From: Pseudarthrobacter raffinosi
GTDB lineage: Bacteria > Actinomycetota > Actinomycetes > Actinomycetales > Micrococcaceae
Direction: 5' to 3'
DNA: 64,000 nt
Assembly (NCBI RefSeq): GCF_023913735.1
Contig: NZ_JAMXBH010000002.1
Coordinates: forward strand, 1-64,000
Within the stretch, counting starts at the first letter, position 1, and every line of letters starts with the position of its first letter. A model generated the notes under the pieces. That model was not told where the DNA came from, did no database searches, and saw only the letters and a list, made by a program, of their open reading frames with translations. Positions 35,253-43,881 of the stretch are shown piece by piece. The position numbers and the translations under genes are program-made.

Positions 35253-38048
35253 GTGACATCGCCAACCGACTCCGCCGCCGTCCCTGCTGGCCCCTCTGGT
35301 GCCGGCACCTTTGATCTGGCGGTCATCGGCACCGGTCTTGCCTTCGCCGAATCGCTCGCCGAGTTGTCGTCTGTGCTGCGCGCCGGCGGTGCGGCGGGTA
35401 CGGCAGTGGTGCAGGCGCCGCCCGGCACCGGCAAAACAACGCTTGTCCCGCCGCTGCTCGCCAACCTTGCCGCGCCTGCAGGAATGGCCAAGCGCGTGGT
35501 CGTCACCCAGCCGCGGCGGGTCGCTGCGCGTGCCGCCGCCCGGCGACTGGCCTCATTGGACGGCAGCCAGATCGGCGACCGCGTGGGGTACACCGTCCGC
35601 GGTGAACGCCAGGCCGGATCCGCCACCCTGGTGGAGTTTGTCACGCCGGGCATCCTGCTGCGGCGCCTGCTCGATGATCCCGGCCTGGAAAGCACGGGCG
35701 CGGTCATCCTGGACGAGGTCCATGAACGCGGCCTCGAAACCGACCTGCTGCTGGGGATGCTCGCCGAAGTTCGGCAGCTCCGCGGCGACCTCACGCTGGT
35801 GGCCATGTCCGCCACCCTGGACGCGCCCCGCTTCGCCGCCCTGATCGGGGGTGCAGCCGCGAATGCAGGGACAGGACAGGCAGGGACAGCGGTCGACGAC
35901 GGCGGGCCAGCTCCCGTCGTCGACTGCCCCTCAGCGCTGTACCCCCTGGCAGTGGAGTGGGTACCCGCCGCCGTGGCGCGGCTGGATGACCGTGGGGTCA
36001 CACGCGCGTTCCTGGACCACGTGGCCGATACAGCCGCGCAGGCCCATACCGCGGCGGTGGGGCAGGACGCGGGCACCGATGCGCTGGTTTTTGTCCCGGG
36101 AGCCTGGGAGGTCTCCTATGTGGCGGCCCGCCTCCGCGGCCGGGCTGCCCCCGGAACCGACGTGCTGGAGCTCCACGGCCAGGTCAGCCCAGCCGAACAG
36201 GACCAGGCAGTTTCGGTGCGCCGGCCGGGCGGCCCGGCACGGATCATCGTGTCCACGGATCTGGCCGAGTCATCCCTGACCGTCCCTGGAGTGCGCCTTG
36301 TCATTGATTCCGGGCTGACCCGCGAGCCGCGCCGTGATGCCAGCCGCGGCATGTCCGGGCTGGTCACTGTTTCCTGCTCCCGGGCATCAGCCGAACAGCG
36401 GGCCGGCCGGGCCGCGCGGCAGGGTCCGGGCCGGGTGGTCCGGTGCTACGACCAGCGGACCTATGGCGCCGCGCCGGCGCACGTGACGCCGGAGATCGCG
36501 GTCGCGGACCTGACCGGTGCTGCGCTGGTCCTGGCCTGCTGGGGATCGCCGGGCGGCGCCGGGCTGGCGCTTCCGGATGCACCTCCGGCAGCTGCCATGG
36601 GCGAGGCTGTTGAAGTCCTCCGCGAACTCGGAGCCGTGGCGCGTGACGGACATGCCACCGCGGTGGGGCGGGCGCTGGCCAGGGTCCCGGCCGATCCGCG
36701 GCTGGCCCGCGCACTGCTCGACGGTGCCGCGGCCGTAGGTCACCGCGCCGCAGCGGAAGCGGTGGCGCTCGTAGCCGGGGACCAGCGGGCCCCGGGGGCC
36801 GACCTCACCCGGCTCCTGTCCGGCCTGCGCGCCGGAAAGGACCCCGCCGCCAGGCGCTGGGCGGAGGACGTCCGCCGGCTGGAGGGCATTGCGCGGACTG
36901 AAGGCGCCGCCATCGGCACGTCCGGCATCGCCTCCCTCGTCAGCACCGCGCCGGTGACCGCTGCGGAGGCGGTGGGCGTCGTCGTCGCGCTGGCGTTCCC
37001 GGACCGCGTGGCCCGGCGCGTCCCGGGCGATGGCCCGGCCCGGTACCTGCTGTCGTCCGGCACTCGTGCGGGATTGCCGGCGGGCAGTCCGCTCACCGGG
37101 CATGAGTGGCTGGCCGTGGCGGAAGTTTCACGCGCCGCCGGCCGGGACGCAGCCGGTACCGGCGCGGTGATCCGGTCCGCCGCGCCGCTGAGCGCCGACA
37201 CCGCCGAGGCGGCCGCCGGGCACCTCTTGACCGACACGGTGGAAGCGCAGTTCAGCCAGGGCCGGGTGAAGGCCAGGCGGGAACGCCGGCTGGGTGCCAT
37301 CAGCCTGTCCTCCACCCCCATCCGCCCCTCCGCCGAGGAAGGCCGTGCCGCCGTGGCCCGTGCCCTCGCGAAGGAGGGGCTGGGAACCATCGGATGGTCG
37401 ACGGCGGCCGATGTGTTGCGCCGCCGCCTCGCCTTGCTGCGCCGCGAACTTGGCGAGCCGTGGCCCGACGTTTCCGAACCGGCCCTGCTGGCCCGGCTGG
37501 ACTCCTGGCTGGGACCCGAGCTCGAGGCACTGGCCGGCGGCGCCGCCACCAGCAGCATCGACCTCACCAACCCCCTACGGAGGCTGCTGCCCTGGCCGGA
37601 GGCGGTCCGTCTGGCGGAGCTGGCACCGGAGGCACTGAAAGTACCCAGCGGATCGATGGTGCGGATCGACTACCCCGAGGTGTCGGACAAAGCGGCGTCA
37701 GGCGGTGCCGGGTCAGGCTCGGCCGCGGCGGACCAGGCAGGACCCGGGCAGGAAGCGCCTCGGCAGCCACGCGCGGACGACGGCGGCCGGCCGGTTGTCG
37801 CGGTCAAGCTGCAGGAGTGCTTTGGCTGGGCTGAGACCCCACGGCTGGTGGACGGCAGGGTTCCTGTCCTCTTCCACCTGCTGTCGCCCGCGCGGCGGCC
37901 GCTCGCCGTGACGGACGACCTGGCATCGTTCTGGTCCGGGCCGTACGCGCAGGTGCGGGCCGAGATGCGCGGCCGCTACCCCAGGCATCCCTGGCCGGAG
38001 GATCCCTGGACGGCACTGCCGACGGCCCGGACCAAAGCCCGCATGTAG
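35253..38048 (+). CDS. hrpB: ATP-dependent helicase HrpB
   Basis: A 931-residue DEAH-box-type helicase. Motif I is APPGTGKTT, the DEAH position reads DEVH, motif III is MSATLD, motif V STDLAESSLTVPGV and motif VI EQRAGRAARQGPG. A HrpB C-terminal domain follows (PTARTKARM end). The in vivo RNA target of HrpB is not known. The GTG at 35253 (VTSPTDSAAV) is chosen because a -10-like box sits just upstream. Two Gly/Ala-rich insertions (about residues 205-220 and 815-835) lengthen it relative to enteric HrpB. Confidence 0.9.
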   Translation: MTSPTDSAAVPAGPSGAGTFDLAVIGTGLAFAESLAELSSVLRAGGAAGTAVVQAPPGTGKTTLVPPLLANLAAPAGMAKRVVVTQPRRVAARAAARRLASLDGSQIGDRVGYTVRGERQAGSATLVEFVTPGILLRRLLDDPGLESTGAVILDEVHERGLETDLLLGMLAEVRQLRGDLTLVAMSATLDAPRFAALIGGAAANAGTGQAGTAVDDGGPAPVVDCPSALYPLAVEWVPAAVARLDDRGVTRAFLDHVADTAAQAHTAAVGQDAGTDALVFVPGAWEVSYVAARLRGRAAPGTDVLELHGQVSPAEQDQAVSVRRPGGPARIIVSTDLAESSLTVPGVRLVIDSGLTREPRRDASRGMSGLVTVSCSRASAEQRAGRAARQGPGRVVRCYDQRTYGAAPAHVTPEIAVADLTGAALVLACWGSPGGAGLALPDAPPAAAMGEAVEVLRELGAVARDGHATAVGRALARVPADPRLARALLDGAAAVGHRAAAEAVALVAGDQRAPGADLTRLLSGLRAGKDPAARRWAEDVRRLEGIARTEGAAIGTSGIASLVSTAPVTAAEAVGVVVALAFPDRVARRVPGDGPARYLLSSGTRAGLPAGSPLTGHEWLAVAEVSRAAGRDAAGTGAVIRSAAPLSADTAEAAAGHLLTDTVEAQFSQGRVKARRERRLGAISLSSTPIRPSAEEGRAAVARALAKEGLGTIGWSTAADVLRRRLALLRRELGEPWPDVSEPALLARLDSWLGPELEALAGGAATSSIDLTNPLRRLLPWPEAVRLAELAPEALKVPSGSMVRIDYPEVSDKAASGGAGSGSAAADQAGPGQEAPRQPRADDGGRPVVAVKLQECFGWAETPRLVDGRVPVLFHLLSPARRPLAVTDDLASFWSGPYAQVRAEMRGRYPRHPWPEDPWTALPTARTKARM

Positions 38049-38170
38049 CGCCGGACCGCCGGCGGCCCTTCTTTCGCTGGTTGCACCGGTGAGATGTCCG
38101 ATACCTCGCCGAAACGTTACGTCGACCCGCTGAAACATGGCACAGTTAGGCTCGTTCCTACTTGGACAAC

Positions 38171-38184
38171 GTGGTCCAGACCAC
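38171..38184. promoter_or_regulatory. GntR-type palindrome upstream of a small gene
   Basis: GTGGTC-CA-GACCAC is symmetric at 12 of 14 positions and resembles DasR/HutC-type operators (TGGTC..GACCA). It lies 20 bases before the start of the 50-residue protein, where a bound regulator would block transcription. Confidence 0.45.
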
Positions 38185-38204
38185 CACACGAAGGGACACA
38201 CATA

Positions 38205-38357
38205 ATGTTGCTTTTGAGTAGCCTGAACTTCCTCTTTGACGCCGGCCGCGGAGAGGGTAGCCGCCCGCACAATGGCGGGATCGGGAAGGCCGATTTCCCC
38301 ACCGGCCGGCTGACCTCCACCGCCTGGGAAGGCTGGTGGCACGAGGACGCTGCGTAA
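38205..38357 (+). CDS. 50-residue hypothetical protein
   Basis: Starts at ATG 38205 with AAGGGA ten bases upstream. The N-terminus is hydrophobic (MLLLSSLNFLF), the middle Gly/Arg/His-rich, and the end STAWEGWWHEDAA is distinctive. There is no recognised family. The spacing of the ribosome site and the upstream palindrome support a real small gene. Confidence 0.5.
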   Translation: MLLLSSLNFLFDAGRGEGSRPHNGGIGKADFPTGRLTSTAWEGWWHEDAA

Positions 38358-38396
38358 CCGGTCGGGACACGTGGCCGTTACGGCTGGCCGGATGGG

Positions 38397-39074
38397 TTAG
38401 CCGCGGCTCCGCATGAACCCGGCCACCTTGGGCGCCAGCGACGCTCCGATCTCTGCAGCGTCGCGTTTCTTTCCTGCGACGGCGAAGGAGTGGTCACCGC
38501 CGTCGATCCAGTCCAGGACAGCGGACGGACCGATCCGGGAGACCACACCCTCCAGCAGATCCGGCGTCGCAAAGGTGTCGCGCGTGCCCTGCAGGAACAA
38601 CATGGGGAGCGTGAGCCCGAAGAGGTGCTCGTCGCGGAGCTTTTCGGGCTTGCCGGGCGGGTGGAGGGGATAGCCGAGGTAGACAAGGCCGGCAGTGTCC
38701 ATTCCCTCGGCAACTGCCATGGACGCCATCCGGCCGCCAAACGATTTGCCGGCAGCCCACACCGGTCCCGTATCACCGTGCTCGGTTCCTCGCCGCATTG
38801 CTTCATGCATGGCGGCGCGCCAGGCGGCGATGGCTGCCGGCGGCCGGTCCGGGAATTTTCGGCCAGCCTCGCGGTAGGGGAAGTTGAAGCGCAAGGTGGC
38901 AACGCCGTCGTCGTTCAGTCCACGGGTGAAACCGCTCATGAACGGGTGCTCCATACCGGCGCCTGCCCCGTGCGCCAGCACCAGTGTGGCGAAGGGGCTG
39001 TCCGGGCGGGCGTAAACGCCGGAGACCTCAACGTCGCCGACGGGAAAGGTGACAGGGGATTCAGCTACGGCCAT
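38397..39074 (-). CDS. Alpha/beta hydrolase (dienelactone hydrolase / KANL3-Tex30-like)
   Basis: A 225-residue alpha/beta hydrolase: LVLAHGAGAGMEHPFM, LRFNFPYREAG, the nucleophile elbow AAGKSFGGRM, an acid in FLQGTRDTFATP and the histidine in DGGDHSF. This belongs to the small KANL3/Tex30-like group, whose substrates are not known. ATG 39074 (MAVAESPVTFPVG) starts the conserved part. Confidence 0.82.
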   Translation of the reverse strand: MAVAESPVTFPVGDVEVSGVYARPDSPFATLVLAHGAGAGMEHPFMSGFTRGLNDDGVATLRFNFPYREAGRKFPDRPPAAIAAWRAAMHEAMRRGTEHGDTGPVWAAGKSFGGRMASMAVAEGMDTAGLVYLGYPLHPPGKPEKLRDEHLFGLTLPMLFLQGTRDTFATPDLLEGVVSRIGPSAVLDWIDGGDHSFAVAGKKRDAAEIGASLAPKVAGFMRSRG

Positions 39075-39141
39075 AGGTCCATGATGCCGGATCACCGGCA
39101 GCCCTGGGCGCCGGGGTGCTGACGCCACGCGTGGCGCAGGG

Positions 39142-39147
39142 TAGGTT
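39142..39147 (+). promoter_or_regulatory. -10 box of a leaderless transcript (ligD-type gene)
   Basis: TAGGTT ends six bases before ATG 39154, with no ribosome site between. Transcription would start at the A of the start codon. Confidence 0.5.
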
Positions 39148-39153
39148 GTCCCC

Positions 39154-40176
39154 ATGGCGAGCGAACAGACCACCCTCACTGTCCCGGGACCGCACGGCGA
39201 GCGCGAGATGCGTGTTTCCAGCCCCAGCAGGGTGCTCTGGCCGGAGCTGGGTCTGACCAAGCTGGACCTCGCACGCTACATGGTGGATGTGGGGGAGGCG
39301 TTCATTGCCGCGAACGGTGACCGGCCGGTGGCGCTGCAGAGGTTCTCGGAAAACGTCGAGGGGGACCAGTTCTTCTCCAAGAACCCGCCCAAGGGAACCC
39401 CGGACTTCATCCGGTCGGTGAAGGTGGTCTTTCCGAGCGCGCGCTCGCACCCCATGCTGGTCCTTGACGAACCCGCCGCGGCAGTATGGGCGGTCCAGAT
39501 GAATACGGTGGTGTTCCATCCGTGGCCGTCACATGCGGAAAACACCGATAACCCGGACCAGCTGCGCATCGACCTTGACCCGCAGCCGGGCACAGACTTC
39601 GACGACGCCGTCCCGGCTGCACTGGCGCTGAAGGACGTGTTGGCGGAGGCCGGGTTGGACACGTTCATCAAGACATCGGGGAACCGCGGCCTGCACGTCT
39701 ACGCGCCCATCGAGCCCACCCACGAATTCCTGGACGTCCGCCACGCAGTGATCGCTGCGGCCCGCGAGCTGGAGCGGCGGATGCCGGACAAGGTCACCAC
39801 GGCCTGGTGGAAAGAGGAACGCGGGGTGAAGGTGTTCCTGGACTTCAACCAGGCGAACCGGGACCGGACCATCGCCGGCGCGTACAGCCCCCGCGCGCTG
39901 GCCCATGCGCCGGTCTCCTGCCCCATCAGCTGGGACGAACTGGGCAGCGCGGATCCCAAGGACTTCACCATCCTGACGGTCCCCGAGCGGCTCAGGACCA
40001 TCGGCGATCCCTGGGCAGACATGAAGTCGCATCCGGGCACCATTGACGTGCTGTTGGAGTGGTGGGAGCGGGACCTCAAGACCGGGCTCGGCGAACTGCC
40101 GTTCCCGCCGGACTACCCGAAGATGCCCGGTGAGCCCCCGCGGGTGCAGCCGAGCCGGGCCCGCAAACAGGACTGA
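39154..40176 (+). CDS. Stand-alone LigD-type polymerase (primase-polymerase domain)
   Basis: A 340-residue DNA repair polymerase of the archaeo-eukaryotic primase family, lacking the nuclease and ligase parts of full LigD. Motifs include RVSSPSRVLWPELGLTKLDL, FFSKNPPKGTP, the metal-binding pair in LRIDLDPQPGTDFDD, KTSGNRGLHVYAPI with the catalytic histidine, and a final aspartate in VFLDFNQANRDRTIAGAYS. It should fill ends during non-homologous end joining with Ku. A second family member is cut off at the left edge of the window. Confidence 0.92.
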   Translation: MASEQTTLTVPGPHGEREMRVSSPSRVLWPELGLTKLDLARYMVDVGEAFIAANGDRPVALQRFSENVEGDQFFSKNPPKGTPDFIRSVKVVFPSARSHPMLVLDEPAAAVWAVQMNTVVFHPWPSHAENTDNPDQLRIDLDPQPGTDFDDAVPAALALKDVLAEAGLDTFIKTSGNRGLHVYAPIEPTHEFLDVRHAVIAAARELERRMPDKVTTAWWKEERGVKVFLDFNQANRDRTIAGAYSPRALAHAPVSCPISWDELGSADPKDFTILTVPERLRTIGDPWADMKSHPGTIDVLLEWWERDLKTGLGELPFPPDYPKMPGEPPRVQPSRARKQD

Positions 40177-40191
40177 GTCCGTTCGAGCCGG

Positions 40192-40812
40192 CTACTCGAA
40201 CCGGGACGGGTCGCCGGTGCCGCGACGCACCACCTCGGCCACTCCGCTGGAATAGTCGATCACCGTGGTGGGCTCTGCCCCGCAGTCGCCGGAATCGATG
40301 ACCGCGTCCACCTCGTGCTCAAGCCGTTCCTTGATTTCCCAGCCCTGGGTCAGCGGGTCTTCCTCGTCCGGGAGCAGCAGGGTGCTGGAGAGGAGGGGCT
40401 CGCCGAGTTCGGCCAGCAGCGCCTGGACCACCCGGTTGTCCGGGATGCGCACGCCCACGGTCTTTTTCTTCGGGTGCAGCAGCCGGCGCGGCACTTCCTT
40501 GGTGGCCGGCAGGATAAACGTGTAGCTGCCGGGCGTGACGGCCTTAATGGCGCGGAAGACGTCGTTGCCGATGTTCACGAACTGTCCCAGCTGGGCGAAA
40601 TCCTTGCACACCAGCGTGAAGTGGTGCTTGTCGTCGAGCTTGCGGATATTCCGGATCCGGTCCAGGGCATCCTTGTTGCCCAGCTGGGCCCCGAGGGCGT
40701 AGCAGGAGTCCGTGGGGTAGGCGATCAGCCCGCCGTCGAGCACGATCTTCACGGCCTGCGTGATCGCGCGGGGCTGGGGATCCTGGGGATGAACATCAAA
40801 GTATCTGGCCAT
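40192..40812 (-). CDS. Sua5/YciO/YrdC family protein
   Basis: A 206-residue YrdC-fold protein (GGLIAYPTDSCYALGAQLGNKDAL, FTLVCKDFAQL, SYTFILPATKEVPRRL, TVGVRIPDN). Members make threonylcarbamoyl-AMP for tRNA t6A37. This one resembles the YciO branch, in which the KGR.xxxPL motif is altered (IRKLDDKHHFT here), so activity on tRNA is not assured. A -10-like TAGGCT lies seven bases before the ATG at 40812. Confidence 0.85.
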   Translation of the reverse strand: MARYFDVHPQDPQPRAITQAVKIVLDGGLIAYPTDSCYALGAQLGNKDALDRIRNIRKLDDKHHFTLVCKDFAQLGQFVNIGNDVFRAIKAVTPGSYTFILPATKEVPRRLLHPKKKTVGVRIPDNRVVQALLAELGEPLLSSTLLLPDEEDPLTQGWEIKERLEHEVDAVIDSGDCGAEPTTVIDYSSGVAEVVRRGTGDPSRFE

Positions 40813-40819
40813 GCTCCTG

Positions 40820-40825
40820 AGCCTA
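40820..40825 (-). promoter_or_regulatory. -10 box before the YciO-like gene
   Basis: Leftward TAGGCT with exactly seven bases to ATG 40812, the same spacing as for polA and the Eis-like gene. The gap also contains AGGAG, too close to the ATG to be a normal ribosome site. Confidence 0.5.
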
Positions 40826-40954
40826 CGACAATTGGCGCCCTGGCCAGTAGACAGGCACGGCGCCGTGCGTGCAACGCCGAGGGAGGATAGGTTCAGGGCC
40901 TATGGGTTCAGTCAGCAGGGTGAGTCCCGTGCGGGGCGAACGAAAGGTGGCAGC

Positions 40955-41710
40955 ATGCCGGTGTGGCTTCAGGCGTTGATGTGGGGAACCGTGGCCGGTG
41001 CCGCCCTGGTGCTGGGGGCCGCCGCGTCGTGGAAATGGGCCATTCCGTCCAAACTAGTCTCCTCGATCATGTCCTTTGGGGCGGGCGTGCTGATTTCGGC
41101 ACTGGCGTTCGAGCTCGTCTCCGAGGCGGTTGATGGAGGGGGCCTGTGGCCCACCGTGACCGGATTCCTGGCCGGCTCCGTGGTCTACGTGGGAGCGAAC
41201 ATGCTCCTCACACGGGCCGGCGCAAAACACCGCAAACGCTCAGGCAGCCAGCAACCGTCGGAGCAGGACAGCCCGGGCAGCGGCACGGCCATCGCCTTCG
41301 GCGCCCTCCTGGACGGGATCCCGGAGTCGATAGTGCTCGGCGTCGGACTCGTCACCGCGGGATCGGTCAGTCCGGCCATGCTTGCGGCTGTCTTCATTTC
41401 CAACGTTCCCGAGGGTCTTTCCGGAACTGCCGGGATGAAAAAGGCAGGACGCAGTACCGGCTACATTTTTGGGGTGTGGGGAGGCATAGCCGTCATGTGC
41501 GGGTTCGCCTCCCTGCTCGGGTATGTGGCGCTGGAGAACGCTCCGGACGCCGTCATCGCCTTCATTACCGCGATCGCGGCGGGCGGGATCCTGGCGATGC
41601 TCGCCGACACCATGATCCCCGAGGCGTTCGAAGAGCACCACAACCTCACCGGACTGACCGCCTCCGTCGGGTTCCTGACGGCCTTCACAGTCCACCAGCT
41701 CGGGGGGTGA
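40955..41710 (+). CDS. ZIP-family metal transporter
   Basis: A 251-residue membrane protein with about eight helices. The ZIP core is GALLDGIPESIVLGVG in helix 4 and FISNVPEGLSGTAG in helix 5, which carry the metal-binding D/E residues in place of the usual histidines. Zinc or another divalent cation is presumed. AAAGGTGG just before ATG 40955 fixes the start. Confidence 0.85.
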   Translation: MPVWLQALMWGTVAGAALVLGAAASWKWAIPSKLVSSIMSFGAGVLISALAFELVSEAVDGGGLWPTVTGFLAGSVVYVGANMLLTRAGAKHRKRSGSQQPSEQDSPGSGTAIAFGALLDGIPESIVLGVGLVTAGSVSPAMLAAVFISNVPEGLSGTAGMKKAGRSTGYIFGVWGGIAVMCGFASLLGYVALENAPDAVIAFITAIAAGGILAMLADTMIPEAFEEHHNLTGLTASVGFLTAFTVHQLGG

Positions 41711-41730
41711 AGTCCCGCCGCCGTCAACGG

Positions 41731-43704
41731 TCAGCCCACGTGCACCCACGGCCGCTTGGTGACATTCGGTTCGGCCTCGCGGAGGATCTCGCGTGTCACG
41801 GGGGCGATCTCGCCTTCGCCCAGCACCAGGAATTTCAGGAGGTTCACGGCAGGATTTCCTTCGGTCCAGCGGAAGTAGACGTGCGGCATCAGCCCGGTCA
41901 CATCGCGGATGTGCAGGAGCACCGAGGCGATGGTGTTGGGCACCACCGGTCCATGGACTTCCAGGACGGCGAACCCGTGCCGCACCACGCCGCGGACTTC
42001 CAAGGCCGTCTCGAAGTCGGAGGAGTCATCCACTGTCACTTCCAGGAACAGGGGCCGGTAATCAGAGGGGAAATGGCTTGCTTCGGTGGCGGACGCCAGT
42101 TTCTGCCGGTATGCGTCCGCCGACTGGCGAAGCGGTTCGTGGGCGATGATCCCGATGGGCCCGCTCAGATTCTCCGCCATGAACTCCAGGGCCTGGGTGT
42201 CCAGCCGGACGTGCGTGGCGTGCAGTTCGAAGGATCGCAGCACCCTCGAGAGCAGCGAGATGCTGATGATCCCCAGGATGAAGAAGCAGGCAATCCGGAT
42301 GCCTTCGGGACGTTCAAAGATATTGGTGACCGTTGTGTAGACAAACAGCACCGTGATGATGCCGAAGCCGATGGTCCGCTTACGCTGCTGAAGCCGGCGG
42401 GCCGAGAGTGTCACAGCCACTGCAGCCGAGGTCATCAGCACCAGGACGCCGGTGGCGTACGCCCCGCCCTGGGCATCGACGTCGGCCTCAAACAGCCAGG
42501 TGATCAGGAACCCGATCAGCGTGAAGACAAGCACGAGCGGCCGGACTGCCTTCGCCCACGCAGGGGCCATGCCGTACCGCGGCAGGTACCGGGGGACAAG
42601 GTTCAGCAAGCCGGCCATCGCGGACGCACCGGCGAACCACAGGATGGCGATGGTGCTCACGTCATACACCGTGCCGAAGCCCGGCCCGAGGTATTCGTGG
42701 GCCAGGAACGCCAGCGCCCTGCCGTTGGCTTCGCCGCCCGGCAGGAACTCAGCCTCGGGGATCAGGACAACCGTGGTGAAGCTGCTGGTCACTAGGAAGG
42801 AACTCATGATCAGGGCGGCGGTGGTCAGCATCCGCCGGGTCCCCTGGATCCGTCCGGCCGGGTTCTCCTGGGTGTCGGCCGCGCCGCCGCGGACCTGCGG
42901 CATCACCGCCACACCGGTTTCAAAGCCGGACAGCCCCAGCGCCAGCTTGGGGAAGACGAGCAACGCGATGGCCACCGCCATCAGCGGATTCCCGTGGGAG
43001 GCATTAAGAGTCTGCCACCAGTCACCGACGGCCACCGGATGGGCGGCTGCCTCCGCGAGCGACCTCGCGATGACCACCACGTTGAGCCCCAGGTACAGGA
43101 CCACCAGCACAACGGCGACGCCGATGGCCTCCTTGAACCCGCGCAGGAAAACGGCAGCGAGCAGGGCAAGCAGGGCCAGCGTTACGGCCACCTCCTGGCC
43201 GTGCAGGGCGTCCGGTGCAAACGGATTCTCGATCAGGTGTGCCGTGGCATCGGCGGCGGACAGCGTCATGGTGATCATGAAGTCCGTGGCCGCGAAACCC
43301 AGCAGCACCAGCACCAGGAGTTTGCCCCGCCACTTGGGGAGCAGCCGCTCCAGCATGGCAATGGACCCTTCGCCGCGGTGGCTCTCGCCGGCAACCCGGC
43401 GGTAGACCGGCAGCGCGCCGAACAGCGTCACGGCCACCAGGACCAGCGTGGCCAGAGGAGAGATGGCACCGGCCGCGAGCGCCGCGATGGCCGGCTGATA
43501 GCCCAGCGTGGAGAAGTAGTCCACGCCGGTCAGGCACATCACCTGCCACCAGTGGTGCTTCTTTTGTTCGTCCGCGAGCCCGCCCGGCCCCTGATGGGTG
43601 CCCTTGGCATCCTCCAATCCATGCATCAGCCAACTGCCAAGGGCCTCCTTCCGCGTCGCACGGAGTGCCGAGGGATCGGCAGGGGGTCTGCTCATGGTGG
43701 TCAT
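41731..43704 (-). CDS. APC-superfamily permease, KimA-like candidate K+ transporter
   Basis: A 657-residue protein with a cytoplasmic N-terminus (about 50 residues), 12 membrane helices beginning [19 protein letters not shown], and a soluble C-terminal domain of about 160 residues ([19 protein letters not shown] to WVHVG). A large cytosolic tail on an APC transporter is unlike amino-acid permeases but like the KimA K+ importer. Its divergent neighbours are a KdpD/KdpE-like pair, which normally controls K+ uptake. So K+ is the favoured substrate, by inference only. Confidence 0.75.
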   Translation of the reverse strand: MTTMSRPPADPSALRATRKEALGSWLMHGLEDAKGTHQGPGGLADEQKKHHWWQVMCLTGVDYFSTLGYQPAIAALAAGAISPLATLVLVAVTLFGALPVYRRVAGESHRGEGSIAMLERLLPKWRGKLLVLVLLGFAATDFMITMTLSAADATAHLIENPFAPDALHGQEVAVTLALLALLAAVFLRGFKEAIGVAVVLVVLYLGLNVVVIARSLAEAAAHPVAVGDWWQTLNASHGNPLMAVAIALLVFPKLALGLSGFETGVAVMPQVRGGAADTQENPAGRIQGTRRMLTTAALIMSSFLVTSSFTTVVLIPEAEFLPGGEANGRALAFLAHEYLGPGFGTVYDVSTIAILWFAGASAMAGLLNLVPRYLPRYGMAPAWAKAVRPLVLVFTLIGFLITWLFEADVDAQGGAYATGVLVLMTSAAVAVTLSARRLQQRKRTIGFGIITVLFVYTTVTNIFERPEGIRIACFFILGIISISLLSRVLRSFELHATHVRLDTQALEFMAENLSGPIGIIAHEPLRQSADAYRQKLASATEASHFPSDYRPLFLEVTVDDSSDFETALEVRGVVRHGFAVLEVHGPVVPNTIASVLLHIRDVTGLMPHVYFRWTEGNPAVNLLKFLVLGEGEIAPVTREILREAEPNVTKRPWVHVG

Positions 43705-43791
43705 GGAAGCCTTTCAGCCTGCGGCACAGCACCGCGGGCACAGCAGAATCTAGTACTGCCCACTCGCCTTGGAGCCGGATTCGGGCGGATC

Positions 43792-43808
43792 TTGACGCAT
43801 CCTTAACG
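43792..43808. promoter_or_regulatory. Candidate KdpE-type direct-repeat operator
   Basis: TTGACG (43792-43797), five bases, then TTAACG (43803-43808) repeat with an 11-base period. This is the arrangement bound by OmpR/PhoB-family dimers, and the same layout as the E. coli KdpE site. It lies in the 177-base divergent gap between the permease and the kinase gene. Confidence 0.45.
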
Positions 43809-43881
43809 TCCGTATGACCAAAGCCCTAACCCCGGGAAAGGCCCGCACGGGACGTCGGGATCCGGGTGGGAGAATGGCGGC

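Noticed and set aside
41146..42795. 549-codon frame on the + strand across the ZIP and permease genes
   Set aside because: Covers two real genes on different strands in a shifted or opposite frame; Arg/His/Gly-rich without motifs.
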